DNA from: an uncultured Candidatus Saccharibacteria bacterium
GTDB taxonomy: Bacteria > Patescibacteriota > Saccharimonadia > Saccharimonadales > Saccharimonadaceae
Length of the DNA stretch: 11,266 nucleotides
Assembly: GCA_938041005.1 (NCBI GenBank)
Contig: CALHZJ010000108.1
Location: 1 to 11,266 of the forward strand
Reading direction: 5' to 3'
Within the stretch, counting starts at the first letter, position 1; each line of letters starts with the position of its first letter. The position numbers and the translations under genes are program-made. This document shows, piece by piece, positions 1 to 7,321 of this stretch. The notes beneath the pieces are model-generated. The model had not been told where the DNA came from. It saw only the letters and a list, made by a program, of their open reading frames with translations, and searched no databases.

Positions 1-94
1 ACTTCAACAAACCATAATCTTTGGCTTTTTCAGCGGCGTCACCAATGCGAATAATGGCACGAGCGACATTAATAATATTTTCTTTATCATTCAT
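1..94 (-). CDS. Unidentified protein, N-terminal fragment (cut by window edge)
   Basis: An open frame begins with ATG at 94 and runs off the left edge, giving 31 residues that start MNDKENIINVARAIIRIGDA and end in KDYGLLK. The fragment looks helical and amphipathic, with no signal peptide or motif I recognise. It starts 15 bases after the stop of the acidic-protein gene on the same strand, so it could be the last gene of the nrd operon. However, a perfect TATAAT lies six bases before its ATG and no Shine-Dalgarno is visible, so it may instead be transcribed separately as a leaderless mRNA. No function can be given from so short a piece. Confidence 0.55.
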   Translation of the reverse strand, partial: MNDKENIINVARAIIRIGDAAEKAKDYGLLK

Positions 95-100
95 ACGCTT

Positions 101-106
101 ATTATA
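101..106 (-). promoter_or_regulatory. Candidate -10 element of a leaderless promoter
   Basis: On the minus strand TATAAT is followed by six bases (AAGCGT) and then the ATG at 94. A start site about seven bases after the -10 would coincide with the A of that ATG. No clear -35 or extended -10 is seen. The same TATAAT-N6-start arrangement precedes the response-regulator gene, which strengthens the reading. Confidence 0.4.
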
Positions 107-109
107 TAT

Positions 110-1882
110 CTATTTACACAATTCTTCTTGTTTCTTGAAGACAATTCTAACCGCCAACGAACCAACTAATGCTATCAGCTGAGAAAGTACGCTAGAGTTA
201 TAGCTGACGTTTGAAGTCTTATCATCTTCCGGATTCAACAGACTATCGTCAACCCAAAGCCCCGAATAAACGCCGGATATATTTATATTGTTGGCGACGT
301 CTTCGTCACAATTATAATTAGCTTTTTCCTCCGATGAATTATCTGATGAAGCAGGAATTTCTTGAGGAACTGGAGCATTTAAATCCTCTTTCAAAACATT
401 ATCGGTGTCATCACAACAATCGCTCGATTCTTCAATTTTTACAGAGCATTTTGACTCATCACAATCATCTGCAACAATCGATTCACCGCATTCTTCAGTC
501 AATTCAGTTTTTTCCGCGACTTTTTTCACAACCTTATCGACGATATTATTCTGATCAATTTCATCATCGGCTAATTTCAAATCAGGAATAAATTGCCCTA
601 TTACTTCAGACTTATTGGTCGGCAATTCTTCCAATTCACACACACCTTCTTTATCCAACTCTGCGCAATCACCCAAATCATCCACCGCATTATCAGTTTT
701 GCTCACAACCGCACGATCATCAGAAACCTCAAACGTAGCAACATTCTCCGAATCTTCGAAAGATACTTCACGCTCTTCAAGATCGCATTGCGGTAAAGTT
801 GGCGAATCCTCCTTATTTTCTGTCAACTCAACAGATTCAATTCTTTTACGCACAACCTCATCACTCAGCTCAATCTCAGCTGGCGCATTATTATTGTCAT
901 CATCCGTCGCCACATCAATTTCATTATTGACTTGAACAAAATCACGCACAGGCAAGGAATTTGACTCATTAGAAATAGTTTTCTCAGTCAAATCTTTTTC
1001 TGGAGCAGAGTCTTCCAAAATCGGTGCAGAGTTTATATTATTTTCATTCCCTACATGGCTATCTTTCTTTATAGGTAATTCTCTCGACAATTCATCCTCT
1101 TTATCAACAGCCGGAGCTTGATTTTCAGAAGACATATCTTCTTTATGAATATCTACTTTTTCATCAACATCTTCCGAGTCCATCAAGTTAATTTGACTAT
1201 CCACCTCAGTCTCGTCCGGCTCTTCGTTAATTTTCGGCGGGATATTTTCTTTGATTATTTTCGCGCTTGGAACACTTTCCGACGACGCACTCTCACTATC
1301 CAAACATTCATCATCCGTCGATTTGTTCACTTCATTACTTTCCGTCGACACGCGCATCGACGCATCATCATCGCTCACTTCCGACTTAACCGCAGGTTTT
1401 TCTGATACGGATTCAGGTTTTTCATTTTCTGATAGACTGTCTTTTTCAATTGACTCGGATACCTTCTCTTCGTTATCAGCACTAACATATCCAGCAACAA
1501 CAAAATCACAACCATCATTCATTAAGTCAGACAAATAACTCTCTGGCTCTTCTGCTGCCGGCTGTAAATTCTCTTCCGCAAAATTTCGCATTCTTAGTAT
1601 TGAGCAAGTTCCCGCCGCAGCGCAACTGGCGCACGCCGCGCTGACTACGTTTTGGCAAATTTCCGATCGCCTTTCGTCGCTCAAACATTCCTCTGCTGTT
1701 TCCGCTTCATTTTCCTCAGTAAATGACGTATCAATTTTCTCGCCGCTAGCAACCGCTTCTACCAAATTTAACTCAGCCGCATCATCATCAATTTTTGAAG
1801 ATAGATCCTGAAAATTAGCATTGCCATTCAACGCCGAGAAAACGTTAAAATCGCCCGCTCCATCCACCAAACCTTCGTTCAT
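110..1882 (-). CDS. Large polyacidic, Cys-containing, probably disordered protein with C-terminal hydrophobic anchor
   Basis: This is a 590-residue protein I do not recognise. By hand count about 152 residues are Asp/Glu against about 48 Lys/Arg (net charge near -100), with many Ser, Asn and Val and very few aromatic residues, as expected of an intrinsically disordered chain. Two uncharged stretches stand out. Residues 75-96 are Ala/Cys/Val-rich, flanked by DERRSE and RMR, and hold a C76-x7-C84-x2-C87-x5-C93 cluster. Residues 564-582 are hydrophobic and are followed by KK, resembling a tail anchor. There are 17 Cys in all, several in acidic surroundings near residues 406-525 (including C489-C490), which is unusual for a disordered protein. 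The ATG overlaps the TGA of the upstream flavoprotein gene (ATGA) and no Shine-Dalgarno is seen, so translation is probably coupled. It is the fourth gene of the nrdD operon. A redox, metal-binding or scaffold role for the flavoprotein/NrdG pair is conceivable but unproven. Confidence 0.85.
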   Translation of the reverse strand: MNEGLVDGAGDFNVFSALNGNANFQDLSSKIDDDAAELNLVEAVASGEKIDTSFTEENEAETAEECLSDERRSEICQNVVSAACASCAAAGTCSILRMRNFAEENLQPAAEEPESYLSDLMNDGCDFVVAGYVSADNEEKVSESIEKDSLSENEKPESVSEKPAVKSEVSDDDASMRVSTESNEVNKSTDDECLDSESASSESVPSAKIIKENIPPKINEEPDETEVDSQINLMDSEDVDEKVDIHKEDMSSENQAPAVDKEDELSRELPIKKDSHVGNENNINSAPILEDSAPEKDLTEKTISNESNSLPVRDFVQVNNEIDVATDDDNNNAPAEIELSDEVVRKRIESVELTENKEDSPTLPQCDLEEREVSFEDSENVATFEVSDDRAVVSKTDNAVDDLGDCAELDKEGVCELEELPTNKSEVIGQFIPDLKLADDEIDQNNIVDKVVKKVAEKTELTEECGESIVADDCDESKCSVKIEESSDCCDDTDNVLKEDLNAPVPQEIPASSDNSSEEKANYNCDEDVANNINISGVYSGLWVDDSLLNPEDDKTSNVSYNSSVLSQLIALVGSLAVRIVFKKQEELCK

Positions 1883-2541
1883 TGCTCAAAAAAAGTCTCC
1901 GTTGAAATTTTCAATTCGCTCACACCGGCGGCGGATAATTTTTGCCAAACATCTCTAACAAACGGCAAACTTCCACAGACCAAAAAATGCGCATCTTCTG
2001 GCGTTTCGTGAACAATTTTTTCTACATCAAATCGACCGTTAAGCCAACCATCATTTTCCTCAATCTGCTGGCGAGTACTGAACTTCTTCACTTTAATATT
2101 TGACGCCGCTAGCTCATTTTCAAAAACCATATATTCTGGCGATTTTTGACTAAAATATAAAAACGTCGGCTGACTAGAACTTGCCATAACGCTCCAAATT
2201 GGACTAAGTCCGCAGCCCGCAGCAATTCCGACCAAAGGACTTTCTGTTTGCGGATTAAAATCGCCATAAGCGTGGCTAATTTGTAATTTATCGCCAACAT
2301 TCCGTGAACATAAATAGCTAGAAAATTCACCGCCAACATTCTTCACGGTAATTGACATTAGCTCATCGTCAGGAGTAGAAGAAATACTATAAGCCTTCCC
2401 TTCACGCACGCTGCTGCCATCAATAAAAACCGTAATATATTGTCCGGCGGTAAAGTCGAACGGTCGCGCAAAATATAACGTCTTCACTTCAGGATTTTCC
2501 TGACGGACGCGCACAATTTCAACCTCTAATGAATCACGCAT
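1879..2541 (-). CDS. FNR-family FAD/NAD(P)H-dependent oxidoreductase, stand-alone
   Basis: This 220-residue protein has the two-domain ferredoxin-NADP+ reductase layout. The N-terminal FAD barrel (about 1-100) has K49-A-Y51-S52 in place of the usual RxYS flavin motif and GGEFSSYL (70-77), the usual FAD-phosphate contact. The C-terminal nucleotide-binding domain has GIAAGCGLSP (105-114), a CG pair (189-190) and ends in STETFF. No [2Fe-2S] ferredoxin domain or PyrK-type Cys cluster is fused, so it should pass electrons between NAD(P)H and a separate carrier or enzyme. It overlaps nrdG by 16 bp and the following gene by 4 bp. In E. coli NrdG is reduced by flavodoxin plus an FNR-type reductase, so from its place in the operon I infer that this protein supplies electrons for NrdG activation or for re-reducing NrdD. 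Arg-to-Lys in the flavin motif is a mild departure. Direction of flow and preference for NADH or NADPH cannot be read from the sequence. Confidence 0.88.
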   Translation of the reverse strand: MRDSLEVEIVRVRQENPEVKTLYFARPFDFTAGQYITVFIDGSSVREGKAYSISSTPDDELMSITVKNVGGEFSSYLCSRNVGDKLQISHAYGDFNPQTESPLVGIAAGCGLSPIWSVMASSSQPTFLYFSQKSPEYMVFENELAASNIKVKKFSTRQQIEENDGWLNGRFDVEKIVHETPEDAHFLVCGSLPFVRDVWQKLSAAGVSELKISTETFFEQ

Positions 2542-3266
2542 TCTCCAACGTACCTTTCCATTATTTTCTGAGCTTCTCTAAATTCTTCGTCAGTAAAAGT
2601 GTGGTAATTCGCAAACTTTGGACTAATTGTCGTGCCGGTGCGAAAATGTTGCAAAGCAAATCTCTTCGCGCCCTTAACTAGCTCGCCAATCTTCTCAAAA
2701 TCGCTAACTTCCAATTGCTCGCGGACAATCGTCGTACGGAATTCGTGATCAATTCCCGAATCAATCATCAGCCGAACATTCTCCTTGATCGCCTCCAAAT
2801 CAATCGGTCTCGCCGCAATTTCAACATATTTTTCCAGCGGACCTTTCACGTCCATCGCAATAAAATCAATCAGCCCTTCTTCAACCATTCCACGAACTAT
2901 ATCTGGATGCGTGCCGTTGGTGTCCAATTTAATATCAAAACCAAGTTTCTTAATCATCCGACATAATTCCGGCAAATCTTCATTTACCGTTGGCTCACCG
3001 CCAGAAATCACCACGCCGTCCAGCCGACCAACTCGCGATTTTAGAAATATCATCACCTCATAAACTGGAAGACTCGGCGCTAACCGTTCAGGTAATACCA
3101 ATTCAGGATTATGGCAATAGCCGCAGCGCATATTGCAACCAGAGAGAAACAGAGCTGCCGCCACGTGCCCTGGATAATCCACGAGCGACAGCTTCTGAAT
3201 TCCACCAATTGACACCTTAAGCTGCCGCGACGGCGCTAAGTCGCTGGTGTTCGGCGGCATCGTCAT
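2526..3266 (-). CDS. nrdG: Anaerobic ribonucleoside-triphosphate reductase activating protein (radical SAM, NrdG2-like)
   Basis: This radical-SAM activase uses a [4Fe-4S] cluster and S-adenosylmethionine to place the glycyl radical on NrdD. The 246-residue protein shows the cluster motif C44-NMR-C48-GY-C51-H, the SAM-binding ISGGEPT (GGEP at 89-92), DTNG (115-118) and MDVKGP. It has no extra ferredoxin-like cluster insert, and its length matches NrdG2-type activases. The start is uncertain. ATG at 3266 has an AGGGAG four bases upstream and gives a 50-bp overlap with nrdD, with ATG at 3260 equally possible. Relatives usually begin close to IGGIQK, which would match a GTG at 3215, one base after the nrdD stop; that site lacks a Shine-Dalgarno, so I keep 3266. 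The gene overlaps the FNR-type gene by 16 bp. The electrons needed to reduce its cluster may come from that neighbour (inference). Confidence 0.93.
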   Translation of the reverse strand: MTMPPNTSDLAPSRQLKVSIGGIQKLSLVDYPGHVAAALFLSGCNMRCGYCHNPELVLPERLAPSLPVYEVMIFLKSRVGRLDGVVISGGEPTVNEDLPELCRMIKKLGFDIKLDTNGTHPDIVRGMVEEGLIDFIAMDVKGPLEKYVEIAARPIDLEAIKENVRLMIDSGIDHEFRTTIVREQLEVSDFEKIGELVKGAKRFALQHFRTGTTISPKFANYHTFTDEEFREAQKIMERYVGECVIH

Positions 3267-5343
3267 AATGCTCCCTCATTTCAAATTCCGCTTGCTTGCC
3301 CTTATTCCATTGAGAAACTGGACGCAAGAAACCAACCACACGCGAGTAAACTTCAGTCGCTTCACCACACTTTGGACATTCTGGATGCTCACCGACAATA
3401 TAGCCGTGATTCTTACAAATTGAGAAACTTGGGCTGAACGTGAAGTATGGCAATTTGTAATTTTCGCAAATTGTCTTCACTAATTTTTTCAAAGTTTGCG
3501 GATCGTCCATACGCTCACCTAAGAAGAAGTGAATCACCGTACCGCCCGTGTATTTGGTTTGCAAATTGTCCTGAAGATCCATCAACTCAAACAAATCGTC
3601 CGTGTAATTAACCGGCAAGTGGCTAGAGTTGGTATAGAACGGACATTTAACTTCCGCACCAATTCCGTTAGCAAAATGCGCTCGATCTGGGAAGCTGGCT
3701 TTATCAAGTTGTGCTAATCGATACGTCGTGCCTTCAGCTGGCGTTGCCTCAAGATTGTAATTATTGCCAGTTTCCTTCTGATATTCCACCAAACGATCGC
3801 GCATAAAATCAAGCGTTTTCTCAGCAAAAGCTTTACCTTTTTCCGTGCCAATATCAACGCCTAGTAAATTAAGCGCCGCCTCGTTCGTGCCGATCAAACC
3901 GATAGTTGAAAAATGGTTCTTCCAATATTGATTGAAACGCTGTTTAATGTTTCGCAAATAAAACTTGGTGTACGGATACAAATTAGCGTCGGTCAATCGC
4001 TCCAAAACTTTACGCTTAGTTTCCAAACTGTCCTTTGCCATGTCCATAAGCTCAGCCAACCCCTTAAAGAATTCTTTTTCGTTCTTAGATTTTAGCGCCA
4101 GTCGTGGCAAGTTTATTGTTACCACACCGACTGAACCAGTCATTGGATTTGAGCCGAACAAGCCGCCACCACGATATTCCAATTGACGATTATCAATACG
4201 CAATCGACAGCACATCGAGCGCGCATCTTCTGGATCCATGTCAGAATTAATGAAGTTTGAGAAGTACGGAATGCCGTATTTAGCGCTAGCTTCCCACAAA
4301 CTTTCAATCACTGGATTATCCCAATTGAAGTCCTTGGTGATATTAACCGTTGGAATTGGGAACGTAAACACGCGACCGTTAGCGTCGCCCTCAGAAAGAA
4401 CCTCCAACAGAGCCTTGTTCAGCATATTCATTTCTTCTTGATATTCGCCATAAGTCGTGTCCTGCATCTCGCCACCAATAATCACTGGATTATCTGCCAT
4501 ATGCTTTGGACATTCAAGGTCAAGTGTAATGTTGGTAAACGGTGTCTGAAAGCCAACACGAGTCGGTACGTTGACATTAAAGACGAATTCTTGAATAGCC
4601 TGTTTTACTTCTTTATAGCTCAATTTATCGGCACGAATAAATGGCGCTAATAATGTGTCAAAATCAGAGAAAGCCTGCGCACCAGCCGCTTCGCCCTGTA
4701 ATGTATAAAAGAAGTTTACGACTTGACCAAGCGCTGATCGGAAATGCTTAGCTGGCTTAGAGGCAACCTTACCAGCTACGCCAGTAAATCCTTCTTGCAA
4801 TAAGTCAGTCAAGTCCCAACCAACACAATAAACGCTTAGCAAGTTAAGATCGTGAATATGCAAGTCTCCTTCTTTGTGAGCTTGCCCGATTTTCGATGTA
4901 TAAATCTTATCCAGCCAGTAAGTCTTCGTAATCTCCGCTGAAACATAGTTATTCAAACCCTGAAGACTGTAGCCCATATTAGAGTTTTCATTAACTTTCC
5001 AGTCCAAATTTTCCAGATATTTATCGATCAAATCAACGTGTGCATTAGAGGTAATTTCGCGCAATTTTTTATGCTGATCACGGTAAATAATGTACGCCTT
5101 TGCAGTTTTCTTAAACTTAGAGTCAATCAACGCATCCTCAACAATGTCCTGAATATCTTCAACGCTTGGTAGACGCTTTTGGTTGCGAGTTTCCAAAACG
5201 CCCAAAACTTTGTCGGTCAATTCAACTGCTTGAGCAGCGTCAAATTCGCCAGTTTCCAGCCCTGCCTTTTCAATTGCCTTTTCAATTTTTTTCCGATCAA
5301 ATTTAGCAGTTCGACCGTCGCGTTTTTTAATTGATTTATACAT
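3217..5343 (-). CDS. nrdD: Anaerobic (class III) ribonucleoside-triphosphate reductase
   Basis: This oxygen-sensitive glycyl-radical enzyme makes dNTPs from NTPs in the cytosol. From the ATG at 5343 it is 708 residues. An N-terminal ATP-cone (about 2-95, beginning MYKSIKKRDGR) gives allosteric control. The barrel follows, with an adjacent Cys pair in SMCCRL (378-379) at the expected active-site loop. Near the C-terminus, C643-x2-H646 and C656-x2-C659 form the zinc site, and RVVGFLRPV carries the radical glycine (G671), followed by WNKGK. The frame is open to 5406, but AAGGAGG lies four bases before 5343 and the ATP-cone begins there, so the shorter form is right. It is first in the operon, followed by nrdG. 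The promoter bears two NrdR boxes. Class III enzymes differ in using formate or redoxins as reductant. The Cys pair leaves a thiol route open, but I cannot decide this from the sequence. Confidence 0.97.
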   Translation of the reverse strand: MYKSIKKRDGRTAKFDRKKIEKAIEKAGLETGEFDAAQAVELTDKVLGVLETRNQKRLPSVEDIQDIVEDALIDSKFKKTAKAYIIYRDQHKKLREITSNAHVDLIDKYLENLDWKVNENSNMGYSLQGLNNYVSAEITKTYWLDKIYTSKIGQAHKEGDLHIHDLNLLSVYCVGWDLTDLLQEGFTGVAGKVASKPAKHFRSALGQVVNFFYTLQGEAAGAQAFSDFDTLLAPFIRADKLSYKEVKQAIQEFVFNVNVPTRVGFQTPFTNITLDLECPKHMADNPVIIGGEMQDTTYGEYQEEMNMLNKALLEVLSEGDANGRVFTFPIPTVNITKDFNWDNPVIESLWEASAKYGIPYFSNFINSDMDPEDARSMCCRLRIDNRQLEYRGGGLFGSNPMTGSVGVVTINLPRLALKSKNEKEFFKGLAELMDMAKDSLETKRKVLERLTDANLYPYTKFYLRNIKQRFNQYWKNHFSTIGLIGTNEAALNLLGVDIGTEKGKAFAEKTLDFMRDRLVEYQKETGNNYNLEATPAEGTTYRLAQLDKASFPDRAHFANGIGAEVKCPFYTNSSHLPVNYTDDLFELMDLQDNLQTKYTGGTVIHFFLGERMDDPQTLKKLVKTICENYKLPYFTFSPSFSICKNHGYIVGEHPECPKCGEATEVYSRVVGFLRPVSQWNKGKQAEFEMREHYDDAAEHQRLSAVAAA

Positions 5344-5344
5344 T

Positions 5345-5354
5345 CCCCCTCCTT
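5345..5354 (-). promoter_or_regulatory. Strong ribosome binding site that fixes the nrdD start
   Basis: AAGGAGG followed by GGGA and the ATG at 5343 is the best Shine-Dalgarno in the window. It rules out the in-frame upstream ATG at 5406, which would add 21 residues before the ATP-cone. Confidence 0.85.
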
Positions 5355-5428
5355 GTTTATAAAAATAGCAAACCAGCCCAAACTCTCCAGTGGGCGCATG
5401 TTGCAAAAAACGTTATTTATTTTCTAAA

Positions 5429-5444
5429 ACACCATATGTAGTGC
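5429..5444. promoter_or_regulatory. NrdR box 1 (downstream box)
   Basis: ACACCATATGTAGTGC is a near-palindrome (ACAC and GTGC arms around CATATG) of the NrdR box type. It covers roughly +3 to +18 of the predicted nrdD transcript, where bound repressor would block initiation. Its start lies 32 bp, about three helical turns, from that of the second box, the geometry expected for cooperative NrdR binding. No nrdR gene is in the window. Confidence 0.78.
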
Positions 5445-5453
5445 TTAATATTG

Positions 5454-5483
5454 AATATACACGCGATATATAGCGTCTGTCAA
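5454..5483 (-). promoter_or_regulatory. Promoter of the nrdD operon
   Basis: On the minus strand a perfect TTGACA (5483-5478) is followed 18 bases later by TATATT (5459-5454), giving a predicted start near 5447 and a leader of about 100 bases before the nrdD ATG. The spacer holds one NrdR box and the start region the other, so transcription should be repressed when NrdR is in its dNTP/dATP-loaded form. No further strong promoter is evident between here and the acidic-protein gene. Confidence 0.75.
5461..5476. promoter_or_regulatory. NrdR box 2 (within the -35/-10 spacer)
   Basis: ACGCGATATATAGCGT has perfectly complementary ACGC/GCGT arms around an AT-rich centre, typical of NrdR boxes. It sits between the -35 and -10 elements of the nrdD promoter, where occupancy would exclude RNA polymerase. 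Confidence 0.8.
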
Positions 5484-5542
5484 TGAAAGTACATTGTATT
5501 ATTTACATTTATGATTTCTTTATACAATCTGCAAGAAACTCG

Positions 5543-6535
5543 TTAATCTCGAGGAACAGTCAACGTAAATTCCACGCCAGCTGACGGCTTGCTTTTGATG
5601 CGAATAGTATAACCACAGCGATCCGCCAGAGTCTTAGCAATTGCCAGCCCCAAACCATATCCTGACGCGTCGGTCCGAGTCCGCGCTGCGTCTGCACGAT
5701 AAAATCTCTCGAAAATGTGTTTTTGATCATTTGACGAAATGCCTGGTCCATTATCTTTAACTATAAATTCCACAGAATTTTTATTCAGCCTGACCCAAAT
5801 CTTTACTTCACCGACTTTTTGCGGCGCGTATTTAATAGCATTGTCTACCAAAATTGATAAAATCTGACGAACCGCATTTACTTGCAAAGTTACTTTTTGA
5901 CCATCTGGAATATCATGAAAAATCTTAACCTGCTTTGCTTTTGCGATTTGAGAATACTGTCTTATAACCTCTTTAATAATTTCAGAAATATCAATTAGCT
6001 CTGGATCATTCAAAGCATTTTCCGACTTCGCCAAATCCAGCAGCGAATTGCTAAGATTAGTAAGCTTTTTAATTTCCTCAACGTTTTGGCTCAAAACCTG
6101 ACGAGCTTTTTCGTCGGTCAGCACACGCTTACGTATCGCTATTTCATTACTCAAAAGCAACGCCGCCAACGGAGTTCTTAGCTCGTGGCTAGCATTAGAC
6201 ACAAATTGGGCTTGCTGCTCAATTGACCGTTCAATTGGCGCCAGCGTTCTTCGTGCCAGCACTAGGCTCAACCAATAGCCAAACACCAACATCGCACCAT
6301 TTAACGCAATTAAAGATATCACCACCATTTCGCGCGTTTCATTGTCACGTCGCTCTAACCGATGATGAAATTGATCTTCAATATCCGCAGATTGCTTAAT
6401 ATGATCATCAGGTGGCAATCCTCGGTTAAGTTGCGTCGAGGTAACGGCATAAATAATCACGCTAAACACCAGTGACAACGTCATAATCACAGCCAAATAA
6501 CTCAGTGCTAGTCGCTTGACGCGTTGCTGTTTCAT
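5543..6535 (-). CDS. Sensor histidine kinase, two-pass membrane protein
   Basis: This 330-residue kinase autophosphorylates on His and passes phosphate to the response regulator encoded just upstream. TM1 spans about 10-31 and TM2 about 70-94, leaving only about 39 residues outside (IKQSADIEDQFHHRLERRDN region), too small for a classic folded ligand domain. A short linker leads to the dimerisation/phosphoacceptor helix FVSNASHELRTPL, with H117. The HATPase_c domain shows the N-box LVDNAIKYAP (N232), G1 DNGPGI (261-266), F-box IFERFYR (274-280) and G2 GYGLGLAIA (292-300), so all catalytic elements are present. The start is well supported: AGAGGA lies seven to eight bases before ATG 6535, which overlaps the regulator stop as ATGA. 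The signal sensed is unknown; the tiny outer loop suggests sensing through the membrane, a partner protein or the envelope. Confidence 0.95.
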   Translation of the reverse strand: MKQQRVKRLALSYLAVIMTLSLVFSVIIYAVTSTQLNRGLPPDDHIKQSADIEDQFHHRLERRDNETREMVVISLIALNGAMLVFGYWLSLVLARRTLAPIERSIEQQAQFVSNASHELRTPLAALLLSNEIAIRKRVLTDEKARQVLSQNVEEIKKLTNLSNSLLDLAKSENALNDPELIDISEIIKEVIRQYSQIAKAKQVKIFHDIPDGQKVTLQVNAVRQILSILVDNAIKYAPQKVGEVKIWVRLNKNSVEFIVKDNGPGISSNDQKHIFERFYRADAARTRTDASGYGLGLAIAKTLADRCGYTIRIKSKPSAGVEFTLTVPRD

Positions 6536-7206
6536 GATTTTTCCTCTAATTTATAGCCAAAACCCGAAACCGTGTGAATTAATTTCGACTTAAATGGCTT
6601 ATCGATTTTTCGACGCAAAAACATAATAAATAGCTCAACATTATTCGGTAATACGTCCGCGTCAAAATCCCAAACGTGCGATATAATCTGTTCTTTTGAT
6701 AAAACCTTACCTTTGTTCCGCATCAAATACTCCAAAACGCCATATTCCTTAGCAGTCAAGTTAATTTCCTGCGAAGCTCGCATTACTTTTTTCGAGCTTG
6801 GATCAAGTTTCAAATCGCCCACCTGAAGAATTTCCTCCAATTTCTCATTCGGCCTACGAAGTAGCGCCCTTATGCGAGCCAATAGCACATCAAAGCTAAA
6901 CGGCTTAGCTAAATAATCATCCGCCCCCGTATCCAAACCTTCAACAATGTCACGTTCCGCATCGCGTGCGGTCAACATTAAAATCGGCGTTTTATTACCG
7001 TCATTCCTCAGGGCTCGACAAACTTCATAGCCATTCATTTCTGGCAACATTATGTCCAAAATAATAACATCATAATCATCAGCCGCAGCAGTTCGATAAC
7101 CTTCGCTGCCATCGTGCGCTATATCAACCGCATACGACTCGTCTTCCAACCCTTCTTTTAATAGTTGAGCAATCGTAGCGTCATCTTCAATCAGTAAAAC
7201 TCTCAC
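6532..7206 (-). CDS. OmpR/PhoB-family response regulator
   Basis: This 224-residue DNA-binding regulator is the partner of the kinase that follows. The receiver domain (1-118) has the acidic pair D8-D9, phosphoacceptor D51 in ILDIMLPEMNG, T79 and K101 in AKPFSFD, a complete active site. The C-terminal winged helix (about 125-222) includes LTAKEYGVLEYL, the LSKEQIISHVW helix and the closing HTVSGFGYKL, typical of OmpR/PhoB proteins. The start is GTG at 7206, placed exactly where MRVLLIEDD-type proteins begin. There is no Shine-Dalgarno, and TATAAT lies only six bases upstream, so the message is probably leaderless. Target genes cannot be named. The neighbouring glucanase and TMEM175-like genes are possible targets only by proximity. 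Confidence 0.96.
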   Translation of the reverse strand: MRVLLIEDDATIAQLLKEGLEDESYAVDIAHDGSEGYRTAAADDYDVIILDIMLPEMNGYEVCRALRNDGNKTPILMLTARDAERDIVEGLDTGADDYLAKPFSFDVLLARIRALLRRPNEKLEEILQVGDLKLDPSSKKVMRASQEINLTAKEYGVLEYLMRNKGKVLSKEQIISHVWDFDADVLPNNVELFIMFLRRKIDKPFKSKLIHTVSGFGYKLEEKS

Positions 7207-7212
7207 AGATAT

Positions 7213-7218
7213 ATTATA
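7213..7218 (-). promoter_or_regulatory. -10 element of a leaderless promoter for the two-component operon
   Basis: TATAAT on the minus strand is separated from the GTG start by ATATCT only, so transcription is expected to begin at or next to the start codon. A -35 is weak: the hexamer at 17 bp is GTGAAA. A better TTGTGT lies at 21 bp, too far to count. Confidence 0.55.
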
Positions 7219-7321
7219 CCTTTATATCTCAATAATTTCACACAACTACCTAAAGCTGCGAAGTCATCGTCGCCATAGTCCTGGTTTGGAAAGTATAGGT
7301 TTCAGTTTAGTTAAAGACAGC

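Noticed and set aside
334..1538. Several plus-strand open frames of 67-106 codons opposite the acidic-protein gene.
   Set aside because: They arise from the Ser/Asp/Glu-rich codon pattern on the other strand, overlap each other and have no ribosome sites or recognisable domains.
5376..5395. Hairpin GCCCA/TGGGC in the nrdD leader as an attenuator or riboswitch.
   Set aside because: A five-pair stem with a ten-base loop and no proper T-tract or alternative pairing is not enough to support a regulatory RNA.
5344..5406. In-frame upstream ATG at 5406 adding 21 residues to NrdD.
   Set aside because: A strong AAGGAGG sits directly before the ATG at 5343 and the ATP-cone begins there. The extra residues are unlike the family and have no ribosome site.
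5429..5476. Paired palindromes as a CRISPR remnant or transposon ends.
   Set aside because: Their length, AT-rich centre, 32-bp spacing and placement in the nrdD promoter match NrdR boxes. There is no third repeat and no target duplication.
5493..5528. Inverted repeat ATTGTAT/ATACAAT after the histidine kinase gene as a terminator.
   Set aside because: The stem is only seven mostly A-T pairs with a 22-base loop and no T-run, too weak to call. It may simply be AT-rich DNA upstream of the nrdD promoter.
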